In this document: piece after piece, positions 1-8,054 of the stretch
Layout of the letters: every line of letters begins with the position of its first letter
Numbering within the stretch: the stretch's first letter is position 1
Assembly (NCBI GenBank): GCA_030433805.1
Contig: JARUXA010000001.1
Coordinates: 62,001 to 126,000, forward strand
Source of the DNA: Sphingomonas sp. PsM26
GTDB lineage: Bacteria > Pseudomonadota > Alphaproteobacteria > Sphingomonadales > Sphingomonadaceae
DNA: 64,000 nucleotides
Direction: 5' to 3'
Notes under the pieces: generated by a model
The model's input: only the letters and a program-made list of their open reading frames with translations
Told to the model about the DNA's origin: nothing
Databases searched by the model: none
Translations under genes and position numbers: made by a program

Positions 1-1225
1 GGCCCCCGGTCACGACGAAGAAGGCGATGATGCTGTTGACGCCCGCCACGATCTGGTCGCCGAGCGAGCGGAGCGCGTAGACGAACACGAGCTGCACCCC
101 GTCGAACAGGATGAACGGCACCCACACCGGCAGCATTGCCAGTGCCGCCGCATGGACCCCCGCCGCCGCCGGAAACGCATCGACCACGGGTACGCGGAAC
201 AGCAGCACCACCACCGCCAGCGCGCCCGTGATCACCGCCGCAAGCCCCACCGCGATCAATGCGCGCGAGCGGACCTGCGCGGGCAGGTCTTCCCCAACCG
301 CATTGCCGACCCGCACCCCCGCCGCCGAGGCAAGACCGACCGCCGCCCCGAACGTCACGTTGTGGAGCGAGAAGACGATCTGGAACGCATGCGCGGTCAC
401 CGGCCCGAGATCGGTCGACAGCGCGATCAGGATCGAGAAGCCCGCCAGTTCCAGCCCCGATGCAACCGCAGGCACCGCCCCGAACCGCGCGAGCCGGAGC
501 GCGCCCGGCACCGCCGCCCGCCACGCGCGAAGCGTCATGATCCGCACGCCGCGCGCCCGCGCGTCGCGCGTCGTCCACGCCACGCCGAGCATCCCCGCCG
601 CGCCCAGCAGCGACGCGATCGTCGTCGCGAGCGCCGCGCCGACCGCCCCCAGCGCGGGTGCCCCGAAATGCCCGTCCGCCAGCACCCAGGCGAGCAGCGC
701 GTTGATCGGCAGCGTGGCAAGATTGACCACCGTCACCCGGCGCGGGCGTGAGACGCCTTCCAGGAAGAAGCTCGCCGCGATGCTGATCATCTGCGCGGGA
801 TAGGCGAGCGCCATCACCCGCACGACCGCCGCCGCCGGATCGACCAGCGCAGGCGCGACTCCGATGATCCCCAGCAGCGGACCCGCGAACAGCCCGAACC
901 CGAGCGCGCCGACCAGCCCCAGCATCGCCGCAAGCACGAGTCCCTCGCGCAACGTCGCGCCCGTCGCAGGCAGATCGCGCGCGCCGTCCGCCCGCGCGGT
1001 GAAGACGAGGATCCCCGACAGCCACGCCAGCCCCGCGACGATCGTCACGAACGTCAGCGCGCGACTCGCGCCGAAGGCGGCAACCTGCTCGGTCCCGGTG
1101 AGGCCCACCACGACGACATCGGTGACGTTGAGGATCGTCCAGTTGAGGCTGGTGAGCATCACCGGCCACGCCAGCGCGAGGATCCGGCGCGTCTCCGCCA
1201 GGGTGGAAGGGCGCGCTGGGGTCAT
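1..1225 (-). CDS. MATE family efflux transporter (3' part cut by window edge)
   Basis: The minus-strand frame is open from an ATG at 1225 to the window edge, about 408 codons, so the C-terminus lies outside. The translation starts MTPARPSTLAETRRILALAW and is a run of hydrophobic helices split by short charged loops. The repeated Pro-Val-Met-Leu and Asn-rich helix ends are typical of MATE (MatE/NorM) multidrug/Na+ or H+ antiporters in the inner membrane; the family usually has about 450 residues and 12 helices. The gene diverges from the tRNA-Leu gene 123 bp away. The substrate cannot be told. The family call is fairly firm, the exact subfamily is not. Confidence 0.8.
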   Translation of the reverse strand, partial: MTPARPSTLAETRRILALAWPVMLTSLNWTILNVTDVVVVGLTGTEQVAAFGASRALTFVTIVAGLAWLSGILVFTARADGARDLPATGATLREGLVLAAMLGLVGALGFGLFAGPLLGIIGVAPALVDPAAAVVRVMALAYPAQMISIAASFFLEGVSRPRRVTVVNLATLPINALLAWVLADGHFGAPALGAVGAALATTIASLLGAAGMLGVAWTTRDARARGVRIMTLRAWRAAVPGALRLARFGAVPAVASGLELAGFSILIALSTDLGPVTAHAFQIVFSLHNVTFGAAVGLASAAGVRVGNAVGEDLPAQVRSRALIAVGLAAVITGALAVVVLLFRVPVVDAFPAAAGVHAAALAMLPVWVPFILFDGVQLVFVYALRSLGDQIVAGVNSIIAFFVVTGG

Positions 1226-1348
1226 ACCCTGCTGCTACGGGAAGCGCATAAAAAGCGAAAGCCTTGAGCGTCAGCCATTGCGTCCCCCGAATAGTCTTGC
1301 TAGGGGCGCTCGCCTACCAGCTGCCGGGCTTGCCCGGTGATGTTACGT

Positions 1349-1435
1349 GCGGCCGTGGCGGAACTGGTAGACGCGCAACGTTGAGGTCGTTGTGGGCGAA
1401 AGCCCGTGGAAGTTCGAGTCTTCTCGGCCGCACCA
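1349..1435 (+). tRNA. tRNA-Leu (anticodon GAG)
   Basis: The acceptor stem GCGGCCG (1349-1355) pairs with CGGCCGC (1425-1431), followed by discriminator A and an encoded CCA (1433-1435). The anticodon stem CAACG/CGTTG encloses the loop TTGAGGT, giving anticodon GAG for leucine CUC/CUU. The long variable arm (around GGGCGAAAGCCC) is typical of class II tRNA-Leu. The T arm contains GTTCGAGTC. Five T residues follow directly and could help end transcription. Confidence 0.97.
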
Positions 1436-1789
1436 TTTTTCCAGATGCTGAAGTGAGATACACCCTTTCGGGGGTCCCCACTGATGCGCCGCGTTGGCCG
1501 CCAGGGGAACCGCGCGGAACGGGAAAGCGCTCACTGCGCCGGCTTATCGTTGGCGTGGAAGTGCTGGAGGATTATTAGTAGGACCGAGGTCCGCGTGTTT
1601 CCCGCAAGCGTCAGGTCGCCAGAAATGGCGATGTTTGGGCGTCTCAGAACATCCAATTCCTGTCTCGAAAGCAGCCGCTCCATTTTCGATACGGCGGGTG
1701 GCGATAAGCGACGTTGCCAGCCGCCCCGCTATCCGTCGACACAACACTACAATATCACTGGCCTACCTTCTGCCGCAGGGATCGCCGTC
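1436..1789. other. Gene-free, lower-GC stretch between tRNA-Leu and the LprI-like gene
   Basis: These 354 bases are visibly richer in A/T than the rest of the window. The reading frame of the downstream gene stays open back to 1484 but has no convincing start or conserved content before 1790. The 12-mer TACACCCTTTCG at 1459-1470 recurs at 2281-2292 on the other side of the next gene. I see no RNA gene, integrase or copy of the tRNA 3' end. Confidence 0.4.
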
Positions 1790-2209
1790 ATGTTGCTATT
1801 TTTCACATTGGTGCTCGCCACCGCCGGTTCCATTCCGAATGATCCTTGTCCCGGCACGACCACGCCTGAAGTCAATGCCTGTCAAAAAGTCGTGTCCGAT
1901 CAGGCGGACGCTGATCTCAATCGGTATTACCAAGCGGCACTGAAGCGGTTGAAGCAGGACGACCAGGAGCTTGCCCGGAGGCTTGTTGCATCTCAAAGGG
2001 CTTGGATCGCTTATCGCGATGCAGAATGTGGTGCGGTGTACGACAACTGGAGCGGGGGAACGATCCGAACGAGTATGGCGCTTCGCTGTCAGGCTCAACT
2101 TAGCCGGCTCAGGTCATACTCGATTTGGGAGAACTGGCTGACGTATATGGACAGCACCCCGCCCATCCTTCCTCGTCCGAACGTTGAAGCCTCGATCGCG
2201 GACCGGTAG
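1790..2209 (+). CDS. Secreted LprI-like (DUF1311) protein
   Basis: This 139-residue protein starts with a hydrophobic leader (MLLFFTLVLATAG) and continues with the pattern of the lysozyme-inhibitor LprI/DUF1311 family. It has spaced Cys residues (DPCPG, NACQK, AECG, LRCQ), a coiled helix around ADLNRYYQAALKRL, and the family motif SQRAWIAYRDAEC. Members are periplasmic or lipoprotein-like; some inhibit lysozyme, most are uncharacterised. I chose the ATG at 1790 because it gives a clean signal peptide and has CAGGGA about 9 bases upstream; an in-frame upstream extension looks unlike coding sequence. GC content is lower than in neighbouring core genes, suggesting separate ancestry. Confidence 0.75.
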   Translation: MLLFFTLVLATAGSIPNDPCPGTTTPEVNACQKVVSDQADADLNRYYQAALKRLKQDDQELARRLVASQRAWIAYRDAECGAVYDNWSGGTIRTSMALRCQAQLSRLRSYSIWENWLTYMDSTPPILPRPNVEASIADR

Positions 2210-2271
2210 CTGGTTTCCCGAAACGAACGAGAAACGGAAACGCGCTTGCGACTCAGCGGTGCGCAATTGCT

Positions 2272-2340
2272 GATGTGCACTACACCCTTTCGATGTGCAC
2301 GCCCCGCGCTGCCTTCTCGTTGTTGAGGGTCGATGTGCAG
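2272..2340. promoter_or_regulatory. Three direct GATGTGCA repeats upstream of the DUF6624/Tiki-like gene
   Basis: GATGTGCAC occurs at 2272-2280 and 2292-2300, and GATGTGCAG at 2332-2340. The spacings are 20 and 40 bases, so copies lie on nearly the same helix face. They end about 90 bases before the ATG at 2433, a sensible place for an operator. The repeat is seen directly; a binding role is only inferred. Confidence 0.35.
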
Positions 2341-2432
2341 CAGGCCAATGCTGGCTAGCATTATTGCCTTGAACACATGCACCGAAGATAGTCATTTGCG
2401 GGATTGATACGATCAACCGTGAAAGGCCGGCA

Positions 2433-3845
2433 ATGTTCAATCAGATGATTGTGCTCTCCCTGCTGGCAGGGTCCACCCTATCGGTACCGCCCGCGGGAAC
2501 CCCCGAAACGCCCTCCAATCCCGAGATGACGGCGATCTTCGACGCAGACCAGAAAGCGCGACAAGACCCTGCTATCGACTGGGCAATCGTAGGCCCGCAA
2601 GACGAGGCCCGCCTTAAGCGCACGCAAACCTTGCTGGATGCCGGTGCCCTGAAAAGCGGTGACGACTTCTTCAACGCAGCCTTTGTGTTTCAGCATGGGG
2701 GATCGCCCGACGACTATCTGAAAGCGCATTTGCTTGCCACGATCGCCGTCGCCAAGGGCAAGGTCGGTGCCACCTGGATCGCGGCTGCCACGCTTGATCG
2801 GTATCTTCAGAACACGGGCAAGCCGCAAATCCTTGGTACGCAATTTCGTACCGAGGCGGATGGTCGAACATCGCAGGAGCCGTTCAATCGCGCGTTCGCT
2901 TCGGACGCACTCCGCGGTGCCCTCGGCGTGCCCCCGCTGGCGGCGCAGGAAGAACAACGAAAATCCCTTGAAAGGGCCGCACAACTTCCTCTTGCTGACG
3001 GCTCGAAGTCGCCGCTTCGGCGTCTTACGCCGGCACCCCCGGCAAGAATGTTCACGGCCAAGCTACAACCGACAAGGTGCGAGCCGATCCCCGGATCCGA
3101 AAAGCTGCTCAGCCGACCTTCGCTACGCTGGATTGTCATCGGCGAAATCCATGGGACGACCGAAACGCCAAAAACCTTCGGTGACCTCGCTTGTCTGGCA
3201 TCCGCAACCCGCCCGGTGGTTGTCGCGGTAGAACAGCAGAGCACCGAGCAGCCCGCCATCGATGCCTTCATCGGGTCCAATGGTGATGCCGAAGCGACAT
3301 CACGCTTTCTCGAGAGCAAACTATGGACCGAACCGTTCAAGGACGGTCGATCCAGCGAAGCGTATTTCGACCTTTTCCAGCACCTGCGCGCGTTGCGCGC
3401 GGCGGGGCATATCACGAGCGTGGTCGCCTTCCAGCCTGTGTACAATCCCGGACCAGCCGGATTCAAGGCAGGCGACTATGAGAACGCGCTTGCGACATCG
3501 TTGATGAGCAGGGTGCCGCCGGACGGCCGCGTACTCGTTCTGGCTGGAAACAACCAGGCAATGCGGACATCCCCGGCCTGGGCCAAGCCACCCTACCGCC
3601 CGATGGCTGGCTATCTGCCTGCCAATCGCACCGTCAGTCTCGACGCGCGGGGGAACGGCGGGTCGTATTGGGCGTGTATGTCGGCAACGCGCTGCGGCCC
3701 ACAATCCGCTCCACTGCCTGCGGTAAAGGTCGCTCGCGGGATCGTCATGGACAATGGAGGCGGGCCCTATGAGGGCATTTTGAACCTTGGCGTTGCGGTG
3801 ACGGCCTCACGGCCGAAGGAGCAATACGCGCCTGCGCAACGCTAA
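2433..3845 (+). CDS. Secreted two-domain protein: DUF6624-like plus Tiki/ChaN-like domain
   Basis: The 470-residue product begins with a signal-peptide-like leader (MFNQMIVLSLLAGSTLS). Residues about 30-145 resemble DUF6624: an early DQKAR, a central FVFQHGGSPDDYLKAHLLA, and LDRYLQNTGKPQILGTQF. Residues about 220-410 resemble the Tiki/ChaN/erythromycin-esterase group: WIVIGEIHGTTETP, a VVVAVEQ strand end, then FKDGRSSEAYFDLFQHLR. Where relatives usually have a Gly-Asn-x-His-Ala motif this protein reads LAGNNQAMR, so the His is replaced by Gln and catalysis is doubtful. The gene is monocistronic, preceded by GATGTGCA repeats, with lower GC than the surroundings. Domain calls are from pattern memory; the function is unknown. 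Confidence 0.6.
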   Translation: MFNQMIVLSLLAGSTLSVPPAGTPETPSNPEMTAIFDADQKARQDPAIDWAIVGPQDEARLKRTQTLLDAGALKSGDDFFNAAFVFQHGGSPDDYLKAHLLATIAVAKGKVGATWIAAATLDRYLQNTGKPQILGTQFRTEADGRTSQEPFNRAFASDALRGALGVPPLAAQEEQRKSLERAAQLPLADGSKSPLRRLTPAPPARMFTAKLQPTRCEPIPGSEKLLSRPSLRWIVIGEIHGTTETPKTFGDLACLASATRPVVVAVEQQSTEQPAIDAFIGSNGDAEATSRFLESKLWTEPFKDGRSSEAYFDLFQHLRALRAAGHITSVVAFQPVYNPGPAGFKAGDYENALATSLMSRVPPDGRVLVLAGNNQAMRTSPAWAKPPYRPMAGYLPANRTVSLDARGNGGSYWACMSATRCGPQSAPLPAVKVARGIVMDNGGGPYEGILNLGVAVTASRPKEQYAPAQR

Positions 3846-3847
3846 CT

Positions 3848-3983
3848 GGCATCCTCTCCCCTCCCAGCAAGGGAGGGGCTGGGGGTGGGTTCGTATGGGG
3901 CGGACGCGACGCGCGACAATAGGCCTACCCACCCCCGGCCCCTCCCTTGCAGGGAGGGGAGGAGAAGGCGGGCACCCGCTGTC
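3848..3983. repeat. Palindromic repeat unit, copy A (BIME-like)
   Basis: This 136-base unit has an outer arm with CCCTCCC...GGGAGGGG and GGGGGTGGG, a short GC-rich centre, and then the inverted arm CCCACCCCC...CCCTCCC...GGGAGGGG. Each arm also folds on itself, so it has the layout of a head-to-tail REP pair. Copy B at 4032-4168 is nearly identical, and a related 104-base element lies inside leuS at 36187-36290. Confidence 0.8.
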
Positions 3984-4031
3984 GGAAGATTCCTTGGCTT
4001 TACGTCAAGGGCGAAGGAGAAGCGTGAACCC

Positions 4032-4168
4032 GGCATCCTCTCCCCTCCCTGCAAGGGAGGGGTTGGGGGTGGGTTCGTATGGGGCGGACGCGACGCGCGA
4101 CAAGGGGCCAACCCACCCCCGGCCCCTCCCTTGTCAGGGAGGGGAGGAGAAGGCGGGCACCCGCTGTC
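4032..4168. repeat. Palindromic repeat unit, copy B (BIME-like)
   Basis: This 137-base unit matches copy A almost base for base in the same orientation, with one extra base in the distal arm (TTGTCAGGG against TTGCAGGG) and a few substitutions around the centre. The 48 bases between the copies are unique. The arrangement suggests local duplication of a mobile or recombining REP-type element. Confidence 0.8.
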
Positions 4169-4391
4169 CTACAAACTCCATTCCCGCTAAAATCCGACCG
4201 TGCTCTTTGACAGCACCGGCCCCCACCCAATCCCCCCCACCAAACCGGCGGAATCGCAATGCGTTTACCCCTAACTTTCCCCTGACCTTCCGCCCCGCAC
4301 CACCCCCGCAAAACCACCAGCCCTTGACCCCGCCGCCGCCTCCACCCAACTCCGGCGCAACCATTCACCGCATAGGGGCTGCGACCAGACC

Positions 4392-6287
4392 ATGACGACC
4401 ACCACCGCTCCGGACACCGCCACGCCGCAAACCCACGCCTTCGAGGCCGATGTCGCCAAGCTGCTCCACATGATGGTGCACTCGGTCTATTCGGATAAGA
4501 ACGTGTTCCTGCGCGAACTGATCTCCAACGCGGCGGATGCGTGCGAGAAGCTGCGCTACGAAGGGATTGCCGATCCGACGCTGCTCGGGGACGATCCCCG
4601 CCCGCAGATCACCGTGACGCTCGATCCCGACGCGCAGCGGCTGACGATCGAGGACAATGGCATCGGCATGACCGCCGCCGAGATGACCGATGCGCTCGGC
4701 ACGATCGCGCGGTCGGGCACCAAGAGCTTCATGGACAAGCTCGCGGGCGCGCAAGGCGCCGAGGATACGCAGCTGATCGGCCAGTTCGGCGTCGGCTTCT
4801 ACTCGGCGTTCATGGTCGCGAAGAGCGTCGACGTCGTGTCGCGCCGCGCCGGTAGCGACGAGGCGTCGCTCTGGTCGTCGGACGGGCTCGGCAGCTACAC
4901 GATCGCACCGGTCGATCTCGCCGAAGCGCCCGCGCGGGGCACGCGCGTCGTGCTTCACCTGCTCGACGATGCGAAGGATTATGCGGAACGCTACACCGTC
5001 GAACAGACGATCAAGGCGCAGTCGGGGCACGTGCCCGTGCCGATTGCGCTGCGCGAAAAGCCCGATGCCGAGCCGGTCGAGATCGCCGATGGCGCGGCGC
5101 TGTGGACCAAGCCCAAGTCCGCGATCAGCGAAGCGGACTATACCGATTTCTACCGCAGCGTGTCGGGTCAGTTCGATGACCCAGCGCTGACGCTGCATTA
5201 CCGCGCGGAAGGGCGCCACGAATATTCGGTGCTCGCGTTCGTGCCGTCGTCCAAGCCGTTCGACCTGTTCGATCCGGATCGCGCCGGGCGGATCAAGCTG
5301 TACGTCAACCGCGTCTTCATTACCGACGAGGCGGAATTGCTCCCGCGCTACCTGCGCTTCGTGCGCGGGCTGGTCGATTCCTCGGACGTGCCGCTCAACA
5401 TGTCGCGCGAGATGATCCAGCAGAGCCCGGTGCTCGGTGCGATCAAGAAGGGCGTGACCGCGCGGGTCCTGTCCGAGCTCGAAAAGCGCGCGACGTCGGA
5501 CACGGACGCGTATCTCAAGATCTGGGAGACGTTCGGCCCGGTCCTCAAGGAGGGGCTGTACGAGGATTTCGAGCGCCGTGCCGCGCTGCTTGATCTCGCA
5601 CGCTTCCATACGACGACATCCGACGGCGGATGGCGTTCGCTCGCGGACTATACCGCGGGGCTGAAGGAGAATCAGACCGCAATCTATTACGTCACGGGCA
5701 CCGATCTCGACCGGATCGCGACCGCGCCGCAGCTCGAGGGGTTCCGCGCGCGTGGGGTCGAGGTGTTGTTGCTGTCCGACCCGATCGACAATTTCTGGGT
5801 TACGGCGGGCGTCGATTACCAGGGCAAGCCGTTCCGCTCGGTGACGCAAGGGTCCGCCGATCTCGCGCTGATCCCGCCGCTAGAGGGCAATACCCCGCCC
5901 GCCACCGAAGCGAGCGGCGAAGTGTCGGACTTCCTCGCGTTCGTGAAGACGACGCTGGCCGAGGACGTGTCGGACGTACGCGCATCGGACCGGCTGACCG
6001 AAAGCGCGGTGTGTCTGGTCGCGACCGAGACGGGAATGGACCGCCAGCTCGAACGGATGCTCGCGAGTGCGGGGCAGGCGCCGCCCAAGGCCAAGCCGGT
6101 GCTCGAAATCAATCCGCAGCACGATCTGATCGTCAAGCTGGCCGGGCTGGGCGAGGGGGATGCGTTGCGCGCGGATGCCGCGCATCTGCTGTTCGACGAG
6201 GCGCAGATCGCCGACGGCGAACAACCGGTCGACCCGCGCGCGTTCGCGGCACGGCTTGCGCGCGTCCTGACGCGCGCACTCGGGTGA
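4392..6287 (+). CDS. htpG: Molecular chaperone HtpG (Hsp90)
   Basis: This is the cytoplasmic ATP-dependent Hsp90 chaperone, 631 residues, the normal length. The N-terminal GHKL ATPase is clear: ELISNAADA (residues 42-50) with the Glu and Asn that handle ATP and Mg, EDNGIGM (87-93), and GQFGVGFYSAF (130-140) as the lid glycine motif. The middle domain contains LPLNMSREMIQ-type sequence with the catalytic-loop Arg, and the C-terminus is the dimerisation part. The ATG at 4392 fits the family start. It is transcribed alone and converges on the IMPase gene. Confidence 0.97.
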   Translation: MTTTTAPDTATPQTHAFEADVAKLLHMMVHSVYSDKNVFLRELISNAADACEKLRYEGIADPTLLGDDPRPQITVTLDPDAQRLTIEDNGIGMTAAEMTDALGTIARSGTKSFMDKLAGAQGAEDTQLIGQFGVGFYSAFMVAKSVDVVSRRAGSDEASLWSSDGLGSYTIAPVDLAEAPARGTRVVLHLLDDAKDYAERYTVEQTIKAQSGHVPVPIALREKPDAEPVEIADGAALWTKPKSAISEADYTDFYRSVSGQFDDPALTLHYRAEGRHEYSVLAFVPSSKPFDLFDPDRAGRIKLYVNRVFITDEAELLPRYLRFVRGLVDSSDVPLNMSREMIQQSPVLGAIKKGVTARVLSELEKRATSDTDAYLKIWETFGPVLKEGLYEDFERRAALLDLARFHTTTSDGGWRSLADYTAGLKENQTAIYYVTGTDLDRIATAPQLEGFRARGVEVLLLSDPIDNFWVTAGVDYQGKPFRSVTQGSADLALIPPLEGNTPPATEASGEVSDFLAFVKTTLAEDVSDVRASDRLTESAVCLVATETGMDRQLERMLASAGQAPPKAKPVLEINPQHDLIVKLAGLGEGDALRADAAHLLFDEAQIADGEQPVDPRAFAARLARVLTRALG

Positions 6288-6317
6288 TCGGCTGACCCGC
6301 CGCCCCCCCGGCTCGTC

Positions 6318-7151
6318 TCAGGCGAGCGGCGGGGGTGCGTTCGGGTCGAGCCCGGTCTGTTCAGCAAACAAGGTGGCGTGGGCGAGGTCCCACGTCGCCG
6401 CGTCGCACGCCAGCAGCAGTCCGGTCTTGCCGTCGTCCAGCCGGTAGGCCGCTCCGTCCCAGCGCCGCACACACCCGCCCGCTTCCTCGAGCAGCAGCGA
6501 TCCGGCGGCATGGTCCCACGGCAAGGTGCGCAGGAAGAAGCCGACCTGGTTTCCGCCGAGGCATAGCGTCGGATAGTGTTCCGCGGCACAGCGCGGGAAC
6601 GGGACGAGGTCGAACGCCGTCGCGGCCTGCGCCTCCACGGTCTCGCGCAGGGGTGCGGGGAAGAACTTGGTCGCGAGCGTGGCGATCGGTCTGGTGTTCG
6701 GCGGCGTCCGGATCGTGACGGGGACCCCGTCGATGAACGCCCCGCCACCACGCCGCGCATGGCACATCCGGCCGCGCACCGGATCATAGATCCACGCCGC
6801 CTCGACCCGCCCGTGTTCCGCCAGCGCGACCATCACGCCGAACGGGCTTCGCCCCGCCGCGAAATGCTCGGTCCCGTCGATCGGGTCGATGATCCACACC
6901 CGCGCACCGCCGACGGCGTCGAGCACGGAAGGGTCCGCCGCCGCGGCTTCCTCGCCGATGACTGCGGCGGTGCCGTCGATCCGCCGAAGCCCTTCCGACA
7001 GCGCCTGCTCGGCTTCGCGGTCGGCGATGGTCACCAGGTCGCCCGGCGCCTTCTCGATGATCTGGTCTGTGGCGAGATTGCGGAAACGCGGCAGGATGAT
7101 GCGCTCCGCCACGTCCCGGATCAATGTTGCGACGGGGTCGGTCTCGGTCAT
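6318..7151 (-). CDS. Inositol monophosphatase family protein
   Basis: A 277-residue Mg-dependent, Li-sensitive sugar-phosphatase-fold enzyme. Metal ligands are visible: GEE (66-68), DPIDGT (89-94) and WDHAAG with Asp213, followed by the family EEAGG. Relatives act on inositol phosphates, histidinol phosphate or 3'(2'),5'-bisphosphates, and the sequence alone does not settle which; the histidinol-phosphatase (HisN) type is one possibility. The start overlaps the end of the PAP2 gene by ATGA (7148-7151), so the two phosphatases are probably co-translated. Confidence 0.9.
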   Translation of the reverse strand: MTETDPVATLIRDVAERIILPRFRNLATDQIIEKAPGDLVTIADREAEQALSEGLRRIDGTAAVIGEEAAAADPSVLDAVGGARVWIIDPIDGTEHFAAGRSPFGVMVALAEHGRVEAAWIYDPVRGRMCHARRGGGAFIDGVPVTIRTPPNTRPIATLATKFFPAPLRETVEAQAATAFDLVPFPRCAAEHYPTLCLGGNQVGFFLRTLPWDHAAGSLLLEEAGGCVRRWDGAAYRLDDGKTGLLLACDAATWDLAHATLFAEQTGLDPNAPPPLA

Positions 7152-7858
7152 CGTTCGGCTCCTGGCGCTTCGAGCGCGTTACGGGCCTGCAGCCACCATG
7201 CCGCCGTCGCCGCAAGGAACGCCCACCCCGCACCGACGATCCAGCCCGCGAGCACGTCGGTCGGCCAATGCACCCCGAGATACAAGCGCGAAAGCCCGAT
7301 CAACAGCGTCAGCAGCATCGCCGCAACCAGGATATACACGCGCAACGCGCGGGTCTGGACACTGCGCGCGACGAGGGCAGCGAGGGTGAGATAGACGATC
7401 GCCGAATCCGCGGCATGCCCGCTTGGGAAACTGGCGTGCGAGAAGGTCGCCCAATGCGCGACCACGTTCGGCCGCGGTCGATCGACCAGCGCCTTCAGCA
7501 GTTCGACCGACAGCGTGCCCAGCACCGAAGCGCCGACCAGGAACCCCGCCATCGCGACCTTGCGCACGATCAGCAATCCGCCGACGACGAGGATCACGAC
7601 GAGCGTCAGCGTCGTCACGTCGCCGAGCGCGGTGAAGTCCTGCATCGCGAGCCGAACCGCATGCGTCACCGGCCCCGGGCGCTCGGCAGCCGCGCGGATG
7701 CCGCGCAGGATCGACGAGTCATACGCATCGGTATCGCCCGCGCCGACCTCTGACGCGATGTGCAGGACGAACAACAGCAATGCGGCAACCACGCCGAACG
7801 CGACCAGCAAGGCGCGATCGGGGCGGGTACGAAGAGTCTCCAATAGCCGGATCGTCAT
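7148..7858 (-). CDS. PAP2-family membrane phosphatase
   Basis: A 236-residue integral membrane protein with about six hydrophobic helices. The three PAP2 phosphatase motifs are present: K122 with RPRP (127-130), PSGH (145-148), and SRLYLGVHWPTD (190-201) with the catalytic His. Such proteins dephosphorylate lipid phosphates (phosphatidic acid, undecaprenyl diphosphate and similar) on the periplasmic face. The frame is open further upstream, but the ATG at 7858 directly precedes the first amphipathic segment and is preferred. It is the first gene of a two-gene unit with the IMPase-like gene and diverges from the PKS operon. Confidence 0.88.
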   Translation of the reverse strand: MTIRLLETLRTRPDRALLVAFGVVAALLLFVLHIASEVGAGDTDAYDSSILRGIRAAAERPGPVTHAVRLAMQDFTALGDVTTLTLVVILVVGGLLIVRKVAMAGFLVGASVLGTLSVELLKALVDRPRPNVVAHWATFSHASFPSGHAADSAIVYLTLAALVARSVQTRALRVYILVAAMLLTLLIGLSRLYLGVHWPTDVLAGWIVGAGWAFLAATAAWWLQARNALEAPGAER

Positions 7859-8054
7859 GGTCTCGTCACGCGCGCACTCCTGCAGTGCCACAGGGCAACG
7901 GGCACGATCAGGCTGCGGAAACGAGGAAGAGCGGGTAAGGCTCCCCTGGCTCGCTGGCATTCCGCGATCCTGCGGGCTTCCCGGATCCAAAGCGGCAGGA
8001 TAACGTATCTACACGGCGAGCGGATTTCTCCGGTCGTCCGTCTGAAAGCGTGCA

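Larger units (their letters stand above)
3846..4391. other. 546-base intergenic region with two palindromic repeat units before htpG
   Basis: No credible gene is present; open frames here translate the repeats into Pro/Gly/Arg-rich nonsense. The first 320 bases hold two near-identical repeat units, listed separately. The last 220 bases (4169-4391) are C-rich and form the htpG leader. No convincing heat-shock (RpoH) promoter could be picked out by eye. Confidence 0.6.

Noticed and set aside
1349..1500. Attachment site of an integrated element at tRNA-Leu
   Set aside because: No second copy of the tRNA 3' end and no integrase was seen downstream.
3848..4168. CRISPR array
   Set aside because: Only two long copies with internal symmetry and one unique spacer; unit length and structure fit REP/BIME elements, and no cas genes are present.
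4365..5849. A 494-codon open frame on the minus strand
   Set aside because: Antisense to htpG, with Arg-rich low-complexity translation and no family features.
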